NCBI RefSeq assembly: GCF_014648655.1 | Contig: NZ_BMRN01000008.1 | Location: 282,998 to 346,997, forward strand | DNA: 64,000 nucleotides | Direction of reading: 5' to 3' | DNA from: Streptomyces atratus | GTDB taxonomy: Bacteria > Actinomycetota > Actinomycetes > Streptomycetales > Streptomycetaceae | Part shown: one piece after another, positions 8,486 through 16,680 of the stretch | Position numbering within the stretch: position 1 is the first letter of the stretch | How the letters are laid out: the number at the start of each line of letters is the position of its first letter | Position numbers and translations under genes: made by a program | The notes under the pieces: generated by a model | Database searches by the model: none | Seen by the model: only the letters and a program-made list of their open reading frames with translations | What the model was told of the DNA's origin: nothing

Positions 8486-9898
8486 ATGTCTGTCTTCACC
8501 GCTGCCGCCGATCAGTCACTTTGTACCCCTCTGCCGGTTCTGGGCAAGGATGTAACGGTTCCGCTGGTCACGGGTGGTGAAGTCACGTACGCCGCTCTCG
8601 ACTACGCCGCCAGCGCCCCGGCCCTGCAGCGCGTCTGGGACGACGTCGCCGCGTACGCCCCGTACTACGGCAGCGTCCACCGCGGCGCCGGGTACCTCTC
8701 GCAGCTCTCCACGGACCTCTTCGAGAACAGCCGCGCGACCGTCGCGGAGTTCCTCGGCTGCCGCGCCGACGACCAGGTGATCTTCACCCGCTCGACCACC
8801 GACTCCCTCAACCTGCTGGCCGCCGTCGTCCCCGCCGACTGCCAGGTCTTCGTGTACGAGACCGAGCACCACGCCTCGCTGCTGCCCTGGCGCGATGCCC
8901 GGGTGACCTACCTCAACGCCCCGCGAACCCCGGCCCAGGCCGTCGAGACGCTGGAGCGGGCGCTCGCCGACCGTGACCCCTACGGGCCTGCGCTGGTCTG
9001 CGTCACCGGCGCCTCCAACGTCACCGGCGAACTGTGGCCGGTCAAGGAACTGGCGGCCGCCGCGCACGCGCACGGTGCCCGGATCGTGCTGGACGCCGCG
9101 CAGCTCGCCCCGCACCACCCCGTCGACATCGCAGAGCTGGACGTCGACTGGGTCGCCTTCTCCGGACACAAGCTGTACGCGCCGTTCGGCTCGGGTGTGC
9201 TCGCGGGCCGGGCCGACTGGCTGCAGGACGCCGAGCCGTACCTGGCCGGCGGCGGAGCCTCGCGCAAGGTCGCCCGCCGCACGGATGGCGGTGTGGACGT
9301 CGAGTGGCACTCCACCGCCGCCCGCCACGAGGCCGGTTCCCCCAACGTCATCGGCGTGTACTCCATCGCCTCCGCCTGCAAGGCGCTGACCGAGGCGGGC
9401 TTCGACCGGCTCGTAGCCCGTGAGCAGCAGCTCGTCACCCGGGTCCGCGAAGGCCTCGCCGAGGTCCCCCAGGTCAAGGTGCTGTCGCTGTTCGGCGACG
9501 ACGCCCCGCGGGTCGGCGTCATCTCCTTCGTGGTGGAGGGCTGGAACAGCTCGCACTTCGCCGCGGCGCTCTCCGCCGAGTACGGCATCGGGGTGCGCGA
9601 CGGACTGTTCTGCGCCCACCCGCTGGTCCGCACCCTGCTGGGCAGCGATCCGCAGGACCCGGGCGAGTGCGGTGCGCCGGAGGCCGAGCCGGGCGAGCTC
9701 CCCCAGTCTCGAACAGACTCGACCGGGGGGACCCCCCTGCTCAACGCGATCCGGGTGAGCTTCGGCGCCGGTACACCGGACGAGCACATCGAGCGATTCG
9801 TGTGCGCGGTCAAGGAACTGGTGAGCAAGGGCGCCCAGTGGAAGTACCGCACCGAGGACGGCCGCTGCGTCCCGGACCGGGGCGCAGCGCAGCTCTGA
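8486..9898 (+). CDS. Class V aminotransferase / cysteine-desulfurase-like PLP enzyme
   Basis: This 470-residue PLP enzyme has the fold-type I class V pattern: an N-terminal small domain, TRSTTDSLNLL and the ETEHHASLLPW region, a cofactor Asp in VLDAAQ, and the PLP-binding lysine in SGHKLYAP. The family includes cysteine desulfurases and related lyases, and the exact substrate cannot be read from the sequence. The SAM-IV riboswitch upstream places it in sulfur-amino-acid or methyl metabolism. The ATG at 8486 follows GGGAG and is preferred over the ATG at 8453. The C-terminal part contains an in-frame palindromic repeat (9695-9736) encoding about 14 extra residues. Confidence 0.88.
   Translation: MSVFTAAADQSLCTPLPVLGKDVTVPLVTGGEVTYAALDYAASAPALQRVWDDVAAYAPYYGSVHRGAGYLSQLSTDLFENSRATVAEFLGCRADDQVIFTRSTTDSLNLLAAVVPADCQVFVYETEHHASLLPWRDARVTYLNAPRTPAQAVETLERALADRDPYGPALVCVTGASNVTGELWPVKELAAAAHAHGARIVLDAAQLAPHHPVDIAELDVDWVAFSGHKLYAPFGSGVLAGRADWLQDAEPYLAGGGASRKVARRTDGGVDVEWHSTAARHEAGSPNVIGVYSIASACKALTEAGFDRLVAREQQLVTRVREGLAEVPQVKVLSLFGDDAPRVGVISFVVEGWNSSHFAAALSAEYGIGVRDGLFCAHPLVRTLLGSDPQDPGECGAPEAEPGELPQSRTDSTGGTPLLNAIRVSFGAGTPDEHIERFVCAVKELVSKGAQWKYRTEDGRCVPDRGAAQL
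9695..9736 (+). repeat. Palindromic repeat inserted in frame within the aminotransferase gene
   Basis: CCCCC and GGGGGG blocks flank an inner AGTCT/AGACT inverted repeat, and ACCCCCC closes the unit. The form resembles short GC-rich palindromes scattered between genes in Streptomyces genomes. Here it lies inside a coding region without breaking the frame and encodes a low-complexity loop (GELPQSRTDSTGGTP). Confidence 0.65.
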
Positions 9899-9909
9899 CG
9901 GTCACGCAG

Positions 9910-9955
9910 CACTGCGGCGGGGGACGGGCTCGGCTGCCCGTCCCCCGCCGCAGTG
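9910..9955. terminator. Bidirectional terminator between convergent genes
   Basis: A 20-bp perfect stem (9910-9929 with 9936-9955) with a six-base loop lies between the convergent aminotransferase and Lrp-type genes. It can serve both strands. Confidence 0.88.
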
Positions 9956-9978
9956 CAACGCCGTAATGAGGGGCGTAC

Positions 9979-10260
9979 CTACGCGTCGAGGCCGATGGCG
10001 AAGGCGGCCTCCAGGTCGTGCTGCGAGTACGTACGGAAGGCCACATGCGTATCGGTGGCCTCGACGCCGGGGATCTTGCTGATCCGGCCGGGGATGACGT
10101 CCGCCAGATCGTCGTGCTTGGCCACCCGGACCATGGCGATCAGGTCGTACGTACCGGTGACCGAGAAGACCTCGCTGACGCTGTCCAGCGCCGCGATGGC
10201 CTCGGCGATCTCGGGAATCCGGTCCACGCTGGTTTTGATGAGCACGATCGCGGTGATCAC
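9979..10260 (-). CDS. Stand-alone Lrp/AsnC ligand-binding (RAM) domain protein
   Basis: This 93-residue protein is only the C-terminal effector-binding half of the Lrp/AsnC family; there is no helix-turn-helix. The beta-alpha-beta pattern, with VTGTYDLIAMV in the middle and IPGVEATDTHVAF near the end, is typical of RAM domains that form oligomers and bind amino acids or similar ligands. The GTG start overlaps the rhomboid stop codon (GTGA, 10257-10260), so translation of the two is probably coupled. The ligand is unknown. Confidence 0.85.
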   Translation of the reverse strand: MITAIVLIKTSVDRIPEIAEAIAALDSVSEVFSVTGTYDLIAMVRVAKHDDLADVIPGRISKIPGVEATDTHVAFRTYSQHDLEAAFAIGLDA

Positions 10261-11027
10261 GGCTGGCTTTCTCCCTCGGTGGCCGTGGCTGGAGTCTTCA
10301 CTCTATCCGTACGCCGGTATCGCCCCCAGGCGTAGAGGAAGCCGAGGGCGAAGCCGACCACATGGGCCAGATAGGCCACGCCGGGGCCCCCGCTGCCCGC
10401 GCCCTGGACCGCCAGCCACTGCAGGACGAACCAGAAGATCAGCACGATCCAGGCAGGGAAGCGCAGCGGCAGGAAGAAGAGGAACGGGAACAGGCTGGTG
10501 ACCCGGGCCCTGGGGAACAGGTAGAGGAACGCTCCCAGCACCGCCGAGATCGCCCCCGACGCACCGACGAGCGTCTCGTCGGACGAGGCGTGCGCGGCCG
10601 CATAGCCGACCAGGGCGAGATAGCCGCAGCCGAGATAGAAGAAGGTGAACTCGGCATGGCCCATGCGCTCCTCGGCCATCGCCCCGAACACGTACAGGAA
10701 GAGCATGTTGCCGAGCAGATGCAGCCAGCTGCCGTGCACGAAGAGGGCGGTGAGCGGGGTGAGCAGGGCGCGTGCGGAGCCGTCCCACAGCTCGCTCGGG
10801 ATCACGCCCCAGCGTTCGAAGTACCCGGCCTGGGCGGCGAGCAGGGCGTCGGCGGTGCCGTAGGACGGGTTGAAGCCGGAGAGCGGACTGATCAGGAAGA
10901 CCAGACAGCACAGGGCGATCAGGGCATAGGCCACGGGCGGTCCGCCCGAGGTGACCGTCCGTAGCAGTCCACTGGCTAATCTGGCGGCCGCAGCCCGCCG
11001 ATCGATCATGAACAGAGCATGACGCAA
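10257..11027 (-). CDS. Rhomboid-family intramembrane serine protease
   Basis: This 256-residue membrane protein has about six helices. The catalytic Ser is in GASGAIS, and the partner His is probably the one in AHVVGFALG in the last helix. The HLLGNMLFL motif with conserved His and Asn lies in the second helix region. The enzyme cleaves transmembrane substrates within the membrane; the substrate is not known. The start at 11027 lacks a clear SD, and an internal ATG at 11009 is the alternative. It is coupled to the downstream RAM-domain gene. Confidence 0.9.
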   Translation of the reverse strand: MRHALFMIDRRAAAARLASGLLRTVTSGGPPVAYALIALCCLVFLISPLSGFNPSYGTADALLAAQAGYFERWGVIPSELWDGSARALLTPLTALFVHGSWLHLLGNMLFLYVFGAMAEERMGHAEFTFFYLGCGYLALVGYAAAHASSDETLVGASGAISAVLGAFLYLFPRARVTSLFPFLFFLPLRFPAWIVLIFWFVLQWLAVQGAGSGGPGVAYLAHVVGFALGFLYAWGRYRRTDRVKTPATATEGESQP

Positions 11028-11170
11028 GTGGAGGGAACGGGACAGACCGCCTCGCCGTGTCGGGGGGACGTGGCTAGGCCGTAGGGTTACGGCAGGACAT
11101 CCGCAGTTCGACGGCGCACCGCGAGATCCTTGAAGCAGGCAGCACGAGGCTCGACGAAAGAGGACGCACG

Positions 11171-11413
11171 ATGACGACGGTTCCCCAGCCGACCGACGGG
11201 ACCCGCTGGCGCTGCACGCTCTGCGGAAATCTCACACGGTTCGACGTGACGCGTTCCTCCAAGGTCATCGAATACGTCCACCTCGACCTGGCCGGGGAGT
11301 CCACCGTAGAGGAACGCGAGGTGGTCAGTGAGACCATCGAGTCGGTGCGCTGCCGGTGGTGCAATGCGGTGGATCAGATCGAACTGGTGGACAGGCCGGG
11401 TGCCGACTCCTGA
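11171..11413 (+). CDS. Small zinc-ribbon protein, function unknown
   Basis: This 80-residue protein has two CxxC knuckles (CTLC near residue 16 and CRWC near residue 60), a spacing typical of a zinc ribbon. It is conserved in Streptomyces, but I know of no assigned function. The ATG at 11171 is preceded by a purine-rich stretch (GAAAGAGGACGCACG) containing GAGG. It lies 34 bases upstream of the NYN-domain gene on the same strand, so the two probably form an operon. A nucleic-acid-related role would fit this pairing but is inference. Confidence 0.75.
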   Translation: MTTVPQPTDGTRWRCTLCGNLTRFDVTRSSKVIEYVHLDLAGESTVEEREVVSETIESVRCRWCNAVDQIELVDRPGADS

Positions 11414-11447
11414 CGGGGCCGTGCGGACAGACAATTTGGGGTGACGG

Positions 11448-12812
11448 ATGGTGGAGCAGCCCGCTAGCGGCGCCGAGTCGGCCGAGGCGGCCGACGACGC
11501 CGTCGAGGCGCTCGACCGCCCGCTGCCCGAAGGTGTACGGCGCCGGGTCGTCGCGCTGGTCTCGGACGCGTTCGGCGGTCTGACGGTCACCGAACTGCCG
11601 GCCCAGCTGAGACAGTACGCCCGCTTCACCCCGACCCGGCGCGCCAAGTTCGCCGGCAATGCGATGGCGGCCGCGCTGGAGGGCGACGCGCTGTTCCGGC
11701 AGCGTATCGGCGAATGGCTCAAGGAGGAGCAGCCGGAGCTGACGGCCGCGCTGGAGGCCGGTTCGCCGCCCGCCGCCGCCGACCCCGTCGATGTGGCCGC
11801 CGCGGCCTATGTGCTGCGCCCGGTCGGCTGGGTGAAGCTGGTCACCTCCGCCGGCGAGGAGGTTCAGCGGGCCGATGCCGAGCGCGCCGACGAGGAGAGC
11901 CGTCGCGAGCTGGAACGGCTGCGCGACGAACTCGCCCAGGCCCGCTCCCAGACGAAGAGCGAGACCGAACGGCTCCGCGGCGAGCTGGACGCGGCCCGCA
12001 AGGAAGCCGATTCCCTTCAGCGCAAACTGCGCAGTGTCGCCAACGAGGTCAAGCGCGGCGAGGCCGCGCTGCGGCGCAGCCGGGCCGAGACCGACGCCGT
12101 ACGGTCCGAGGCGGCCGCCCAGGTCTCCGCGGCCGAGAGCGAGTCCCGTCGGCTCAAGGCGCGGCTCGGTGAGGCCGAGGCGTCCGTCGAGGCGGGCCGC
12201 AGGGCCGCCAGGGAGGGCCGTTCGGTCGAGGACATGCGGTTGCGGCTGCTGCTGGACACGGTGCTCGACGCGGCCAGCGGGCTCCGTCGTGAACTGGCCC
12301 TGCCACCCTCCTCGATCCGCCCCGCGGACAGTGTCGACGCGGTCGAGCCCGGCCGGATGTCGCCCAAGGACATTGCCGCCAGGGCGCTTTCAGAGACCGA
12401 CCCGGCCCTGCTCGACCAGTTGCTCGCGCTGCCGCAGGCGCATCTGATCGTGGACGGCTACAACGTCACCAAGACCGGCTATCCGCAGCTGCCGCTGGAG
12501 AAGCAGCGGTTGCGGCTGCTGGGCGGTCTCGCGGTGCTCGCGGCGCAGACCGGCGCGGAGATGACCTGTGTCTTCGACGGGGCGGAACTGGCCGCCCCGG
12601 TACTGCTCGCACCGCCGCGCGGAGTCCGGGTGCTGTTCAGCAAGCCCGGTGTGACCGCCGATGAACTCATCCGTCAGCTGGCGCGCGCCGAACCGCCGGG
12701 CCGGCCCGTCGTGGTGGTCTCCACCGACCGCGAAGTCGCCGACGGAGTGGCGAAGGCGGGCGCCAGGCCCGTTGCGTCCGTCTTGCTCCTGAAGCGCCTT
12801 TCGCGCGTCTAG
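11448..12812 (+). CDS. NYN-domain (YacP-like) putative ribonuclease with coiled-coil region
   Basis: This 454-residue protein has three regions. The N-terminal part (about 1-140) is helical and alanine-rich. A strongly charged Glu/Arg-rich coiled coil follows (about 145-265). The C-terminal NYN/PIN-like domain (about 325-454) begins HLIVDGYNVTKTG and carries the acidic residues expected of a metal-dependent nuclease, including CVFDGAE and VVVSTDREVADG. YacP-type NYN proteins are RNA-cleaving enzymes linked to RNA processing or decay. The coiled coil suggests oligomerisation or scaffold binding. Confidence 0.85.
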   Translation: MVEQPASGAESAEAADDAVEALDRPLPEGVRRRVVALVSDAFGGLTVTELPAQLRQYARFTPTRRAKFAGNAMAAALEGDALFRQRIGEWLKEEQPELTAALEAGSPPAAADPVDVAAAAYVLRPVGWVKLVTSAGEEVQRADAERADEESRRELERLRDELAQARSQTKSETERLRGELDAARKEADSLQRKLRSVANEVKRGEAALRRSRAETDAVRSEAAAQVSAAESESRRLKARLGEAEASVEAGRRAAREGRSVEDMRLRLLLDTVLDAASGLRRELALPPSSIRPADSVDAVEPGRMSPKDIAARALSETDPALLDQLLALPQAHLIVDGYNVTKTGYPQLPLEKQRLRLLGGLAVLAAQTGAEMTCVFDGAELAAPVLLAPPRGVRVLFSKPGVTADELIRQLARAEPPGRPVVVVSTDREVADGVAKAGARPVASVLLLKRLSRV

Positions 12813-12926
12813 TGACGCTTGTCGGGACTCGGTGGAAATCAGGGAACGGACCGTCAAGTCACCGCTACACCCTGTGTGATGTGGGTAAAGAAGTACCTCC
12901 TGTGACGAGATTTTTCTTGTGAGGAT

Positions 12927-12956
12927 TTGAACTGATCACAAGTTGGTCACTAGGGT
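12927..12956 (+). promoter_or_regulatory. Vegetative promoter of the NlpC/P60 gene
   Basis: TTGAAC (12927-12932) and TAGGGT (12951-12956) are separated by 18 bases, a close match to HrdB-type Streptomyces promoters. Transcription would begin near 12962, giving a leader of roughly 135 bases that contains the riboswitch. Confidence 0.7.
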
Positions 12957-13000
12957 CGGGCCTCGAACCTTCGCACGGTTGATCACCCATTCGGGGTGAC

Positions 13001-13087
13001 GGCGAAGGCGCCGCCGAGTCCGTGACATGCACGGAGCCGGGGATCGAGTCCCCCCACAGCCCGGTAGGCGGCTCAAGGAAGAAGGAG
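13001..13087 (+). ncRNA. Candidate ydaO-type (cyclic di-AMP) riboswitch
   Basis: A closing helix GCCGCC (13010-13015) with GGCGGC (13067-13072) surrounds a GCCGAGTCCG block and a CGGAGCCGGGGATCGAGTCCCC block. The 3' strand continues as TCAAGGAAGAAGGAG. This arrangement resembles the ydaO consensus (GCCGAAUCC...GGAGGC..AAAGGAAGGAG), and ydaO elements are known ahead of cell-wall hydrolase genes in Streptomyces. The SD (AAGGAG, 13082-13087) lies at the 3' edge, so ligand binding could affect translation or elongation. A covariance search was not possible here; confidence is moderate. Confidence 0.7.
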
Positions 13088-13096
13088 CTCGCCTTC

Positions 13097-14125
13097 GTGG
13101 GGTCCCACCGCCGTCCCAAGCAGCCGAGCCGCGCCCGTGTGACCGTGCTCACCGCGACCGCCGCCGCAGCCGTCGCCCTGACCTCCCAGGCAGCCCACGC
13201 CGACCCCAAGCCCTCCAAGAGCGAGGTCAAGGCGAAGGTCGAGAAGCTCAACCACGAGGCCGGCGCGGCCAATGAGCAGTACTACGGCGCCAAGGAGAAG
13301 CAGCAGAAGCTGGAGAAGGAAGTCGGCGCGCTGCAGGACAAGGTGGCCCGCGGCCAGCAGGAGATCAACAACCTGCGCAACGGCCTCGGTTCGCTCGCCG
13401 CCGCCCAGTACCGCTCCGGTGGTATCGACCCGTCGGTGCAGCTCTTCCTCTCGTCCAACCCGGACACCTTCCTCGACGAGGCCTCGGCCCTCGACCAGTT
13501 GACGGCCAAGCAGACCGAGACCCTGGGGAAGATCCAGGAGAAGCAGCGGGTCCTCGCGCAGGAGCGCAAGGAGGCCCAGGACAAGCTCGGTGACCTCGAC
13601 GACGTGCGCAAGACGCTCGGCGCGAAGAAGAAGAAGCTCCAGGACAAGCTGGCCGAGGCGCAGCGCCTGCTCAACACGATGACCGAAGCCGAGCGCACGA
13701 AGATGCGCAAGGACGAACAGCGTGCCAGCCGCGCCGCCAGCGACCGGGTCGAGCTGGGCAACGAGGTCCCCGCCTCCGCCTGGGGTGCCGCCGCCCTGAA
13801 CGCCGCCTCCACCCAGGTGGGCAAGCCGTACGGCCGCGGCGGTACCGGCCCCGGATCCTTCGACTGCTCCGGGCTGACCCAGTGGGCCTACGCCCAGGCC
13901 AACGTCAGCATCTCCCGGGTCACGTACACCCAGGTCAACGACGGCGTCCATATCGGGCGCAGCGCACTGAAGCCGGGTGACCTGGTCTTCTTCAACAACA
14001 CCGAGCACGTGGGCCTCTACGCGGGCAACAACACCGTCCTGCACGCCCCGTACCCGGGCACGTTCGTCCGCTACGAGTCGATGAACACCATCGGCAGCTT
14101 CCAGTTCGGCGTACGCGTCGGCTGA
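13097..14125 (+). CDS. Secreted NlpC/P60 peptidoglycan hydrolase (first of a tandem pair)
   Basis: This 342-residue secreted protein has a signal peptide ending near SQAAHA, a long charged coiled coil (about residues 40-215) and a C-terminal NlpC/P60 endopeptidase domain. The catalytic Cys is in FDCSGLTQWAY and the His in NTEHVGLYAG. The family cleaves stem peptides of peptidoglycan. The GTG at 13097 was chosen because it follows AAGGAG and gives an N-terminus (MGSHRRPKQ) parallel to the neighbouring paralogue; a GTG at 13022 would lie inside the riboswitch. Expression is probably gated by cyclic di-AMP, tying wall hydrolysis to osmotic or turgor signalling. Confidence 0.92.
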   Translation: MGSHRRPKQPSRARVTVLTATAAAAVALTSQAAHADPKPSKSEVKAKVEKLNHEAGAANEQYYGAKEKQQKLEKEVGALQDKVARGQQEINNLRNGLGSLAAAQYRSGGIDPSVQLFLSSNPDTFLDEASALDQLTAKQTETLGKIQEKQRVLAQERKEAQDKLGDLDDVRKTLGAKKKKLQDKLAEAQRLLNTMTEAERTKMRKDEQRASRAASDRVELGNEVPASAWGAAALNAASTQVGKPYGRGGTGPGSFDCSGLTQWAYAQANVSISRVTYTQVNDGVHIGRSALKPGDLVFFNNTEHVGLYAGNNTVLHAPYPGTFVRYESMNTIGSFQFGVRVG

Positions 14126-14167
14126 CGACGCCCGAACGGGCGAATTCCCGCGCCCGCGCAGACAGTC

Positions 14168-14202
14168 CGCCCCGCCGGAGACCACAGGTCACCGGCGGGG
14201 CG
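14168..14202 (+). terminator. Terminator between the two NlpC/P60 genes
   Basis: A perfect 11-bp stem (CGCCCCGCCGG with CCGGCGGGGCG) encloses a 13-base loop, 43 bases after the first gene's stop. It implies that the second gene has its own promoter. Confidence 0.8.
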
Positions 14203-14363
14203 TCGCCGTTTCCGCCCCCCTTCCGTCCGGCGCGGCCGTTGGTCGCTCCGTAACCGTCCGACTACTGTCTGCCTGCCGTGCAGCTTCCGGTCGTCGGTCC
14301 GCCCGCCCCGGGCGGCAGGGGCTGCGCGCGTCTGCGTACACAGCGGAAGGAGTGCGGCGTCCT

Positions 14364-15395
14364 GTGGTGTCCCATCGCCGTTCCACACAGCCCGGCCTCA
14401 ACCGGGGCGCCCGGGTCACTGTTCTGTCGGCCGCGGCGGCGACCGCGGCCGCCACCCTCGGGGCGGCCACCGCGAACGCCGACCCGCAGGACGCGCCCCG
14501 GACCGCCAGGGCCCGGGTCGACCGGCTGTACAGCGAGGCGGAGCGGGCCACCGAGCAGTACAACAAGGCCGGTGAGAACGCCGACCGGCTGCGCGGCGAG
14601 CTGAAGCGGACCCAGGACAGGGCGGCCCGCGACCAGGAACACCTCAACCGGATGCGTACGGCGCTCGGTTCGGCGGTGAGCGCACAGTATCGCTCGGGCG
14701 GACTCGATCCCTCGCTTGCTTTGCTGCTCTCCTCCGATCCGGACACCTACCTCGACCGGGCGGCCACCCTGGACCGCCTGACCGAGCATCGGGCCACCGA
14801 GCTGCGGCAGCTCCAGCAGGCTCAGCGCTCTCTCGCACAGACCCGTGCGGAGGCCGCCCGGGCGCTGGCCGATCTGGAGCGCAACAGGGCGGCCGTCACC
14901 CGCCACAAACGGACCGTCGAGCGCAAGCTCGCCCGGGCCAAGCAGTTGCTGGACGCGCTGCCCGGCGCCGACCGGGCGGACTTCGAGCGGTCCTCGCGCT
15001 CCGGCCGCTACGACGCGTTCCCGGCCATGGCCGATCTGCCGGCCGGCTCCGCACGGGCCACCGCAGCCGTGCTGGCGGTCCGGCAGGCGCTGGGCCGCCC
15101 GTACATCTGGGGGGCCAACGGACCCGGCGGATTCGACTGTTCCGGGCTGATGCAGTGGGCGTACGCCCAGGCCGGGGTCAGCCTGCCGCGCACCTCGCAG
15201 GCCCAGCGGTACGCGGGACGCATGGTGCCGCTCTCCGAGGCCCGCCCCGGCGACCTGGTCGCCTACCGCGCGGACGCCAGCCACATCGGCATGTATGTCG
15301 GCAACGGCCAGGTGATCCACGCTCCGTACCCGGGCGCCCCGGTGCGCTACGACCCCGTCGGCATGATGCCCGTCTCCTCGGTCACCCGCATCTGA
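14364..15395 (+). CDS. Secreted NlpC/P60 peptidoglycan hydrolase (second of a tandem pair)
   Basis: This 343-residue paralogue of the preceding gene has the same layout: an N-terminus MVSHRRSTQ, a signal peptide ending near ATANA, a coiled coil (about residues 45-210) and a C-terminal NlpC/P60 domain with catalytic Cys in FDCSGLMQWAY and His in DASHIGMYVG. The GTG at 14364 was preferred over the GTG at 14352 because AAGGAG precedes it and it aligns with the paralogue. The 160-base leader shows no ydaO-like fold, so the two copies are probably regulated differently. Confidence 0.9.
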   Translation: MVSHRRSTQPGLNRGARVTVLSAAAATAAATLGAATANADPQDAPRTARARVDRLYSEAERATEQYNKAGENADRLRGELKRTQDRAARDQEHLNRMRTALGSAVSAQYRSGGLDPSLALLLSSDPDTYLDRAATLDRLTEHRATELRQLQQAQRSLAQTRAEAARALADLERNRAAVTRHKRTVERKLARAKQLLDALPGADRADFERSSRSGRYDAFPAMADLPAGSARATAAVLAVRQALGRPYIWGANGPGGFDCSGLMQWAYAQAGVSLPRTSQAQRYAGRMVPLSEARPGDLVAYRADASHIGMYVGNGQVIHAPYPGAPVRYDPVGMMPVSSVTRI

Positions 15396-15412
15396 CCCGT
15401 ACCCTCGACCGG

Positions 15413-16669
15413 GTGGCTGACAGGCGGCGTACCGCACGGCGGGGACGTAACGGAGGACGGCGCACGGCGGGAGCGCTGCTCGCCGGGCTGCTGTTCGCCT
15501 CCGCCTGCGCGGCACCCGACGACGGCGCCGCCCCGGACTCCACCGCCCGAGGTATCCGCGCCACCCTGGACCGCCGCGCGGCCGCCGTGCTGGAACACGA
15601 CGCGGACGCCTTTCTGGCCGCCATAGACCCGCGGGCCACCGGGTTGCGCACGGCCCAGCGCAGGGAACTGGACAACCTCGCGGACGTACCGCTGAGCTCA
15701 TGGACGTACCGGCTGACGGACGTGACCGGACAGGGCACCGACCGGGCGACCGCGGACATACAGCTGCGCTACCGGATCAAGGGCTACGACGCCGCCCCGG
15801 TCACCGCGGACCGGGTGCTCGATCTGAGACGGGACAGCGCGGACGACCGTTGGTACATCGTCGGCGACCGGGCGGGCAAGGACGGCGGCCGGCAGCTCTG
15901 GCAGCAGGGCGATGTCCAGGTGGTGGGCGGAAAGCACAGCCTCGTCCTCGGGGTCGGTCGCACCGAGCAGGAGCTGCACCGGATCGCCCGGGCGGCGGAC
16001 CGCGCGGTGCCCGCCGTCTCGGACACCTGGCCGGAACGCTGGGCAGGCCGCGTGGTGGTGCTCGTACCGCACACCGTCCAGGACATGGCGGATCTGCTGG
16101 GGTCACCGGCGGCGAACTACCGGGGCATCGCGGCCGTCACCACCGGGCAGACCGGCGGTGAGGACCGGGCGCCCGCGGACCGGGTGATCGTCAACCCCCA
16201 GGCGTACGGCATGCTCGGCACCTTCGGGCAGCGGATCGTCCTCACCCACGAGATCACCCATGTCGCCACCCGCGCCCGCACCTCCGCCGCCACCCCGACC
16301 TGGCTCTCCGAAGGCTTCGCCGACTGGGCGGCCTACCGCGCCGAGGACCGTACCGCTGCACAGACCGCGCCCGAACTGGCCGGCGCCGTCCTGCGCGGCG
16401 ATCTGCCCGCCGAGCTCCCCACGGACGAGGACTTCGGCTTCGCGGGAGACGCCGCGCGCCTGGCGAGGGCGTACGAGGGCGCCTGGATGGCCTGCGAGCT
16501 GATCGCCGACCACTGGGGCGAGGAGAAGCTGTTCGCCTTCTACCGGGCCGTCGGAGGGCACTCAGGGCGGGACGGGGCGGTGGAGCAGGCCATGCAGGAG
16601 GTGCTCTCCACGACCCCGCAGGACTTCACCGCACGCTGGCGGGAGTATCTGCGCTCCCGGCTCGGCTGA
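15413..16669 (+). CDS. Lipoprotein with HExxH metallopeptidase-like domain
   Basis: This 418-residue protein has an arginine-rich N-terminus, a hydrophobic segment and a lipobox (FASAC). The C-terminal half carries the zinc-binding motif HEITH followed about 20 residues later by EGFAD, giving the HExxH...E pattern of gluzincin peptidases. It is probably anchored on the outer face of the membrane. The GTG at 15413 was chosen because it places the signal sequence correctly. It begins 17 bases after the second NlpC/P60 gene and may be cotranscribed with it. The substrate is unknown. Confidence 0.82.
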   Translation: MADRRRTARRGRNGGRRTAGALLAGLLFASACAAPDDGAAPDSTARGIRATLDRRAAAVLEHDADAFLAAIDPRATGLRTAQRRELDNLADVPLSSWTYRLTDVTGQGTDRATADIQLRYRIKGYDAAPVTADRVLDLRRDSADDRWYIVGDRAGKDGGRQLWQQGDVQVVGGKHSLVLGVGRTEQELHRIARAADRAVPAVSDTWPERWAGRVVVLVPHTVQDMADLLGSPAANYRGIAAVTTGQTGGEDRAPADRVIVNPQAYGMLGTFGQRIVLTHEITHVATRARTSAATPTWLSEGFADWAAYRAEDRTAAQTAPELAGAVLRGDLPAELPTDEDFGFAGDAARLARAYEGAWMACELIADHWGEEKLFAFYRAVGGHSGRDGAVEQAMQEVLSTTPQDFTARWREYLRSRLG

Positions 16670-16680
16670 GCGAGACGCGC

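Noticed and set aside
13022..13096. GTG at 13022 as the start of the first NlpC/P60 gene
   Set aside because: It lies inside the candidate riboswitch, has no SD and adds residues before the signal peptide; GTG 13097 fits the SD and the paralogue.
14203..14363. A second ydaO riboswitch before the second NlpC/P60 gene
   Set aside because: No paired GCCG.../GGCGG closing helix or conserved blocks could be found in this leader.
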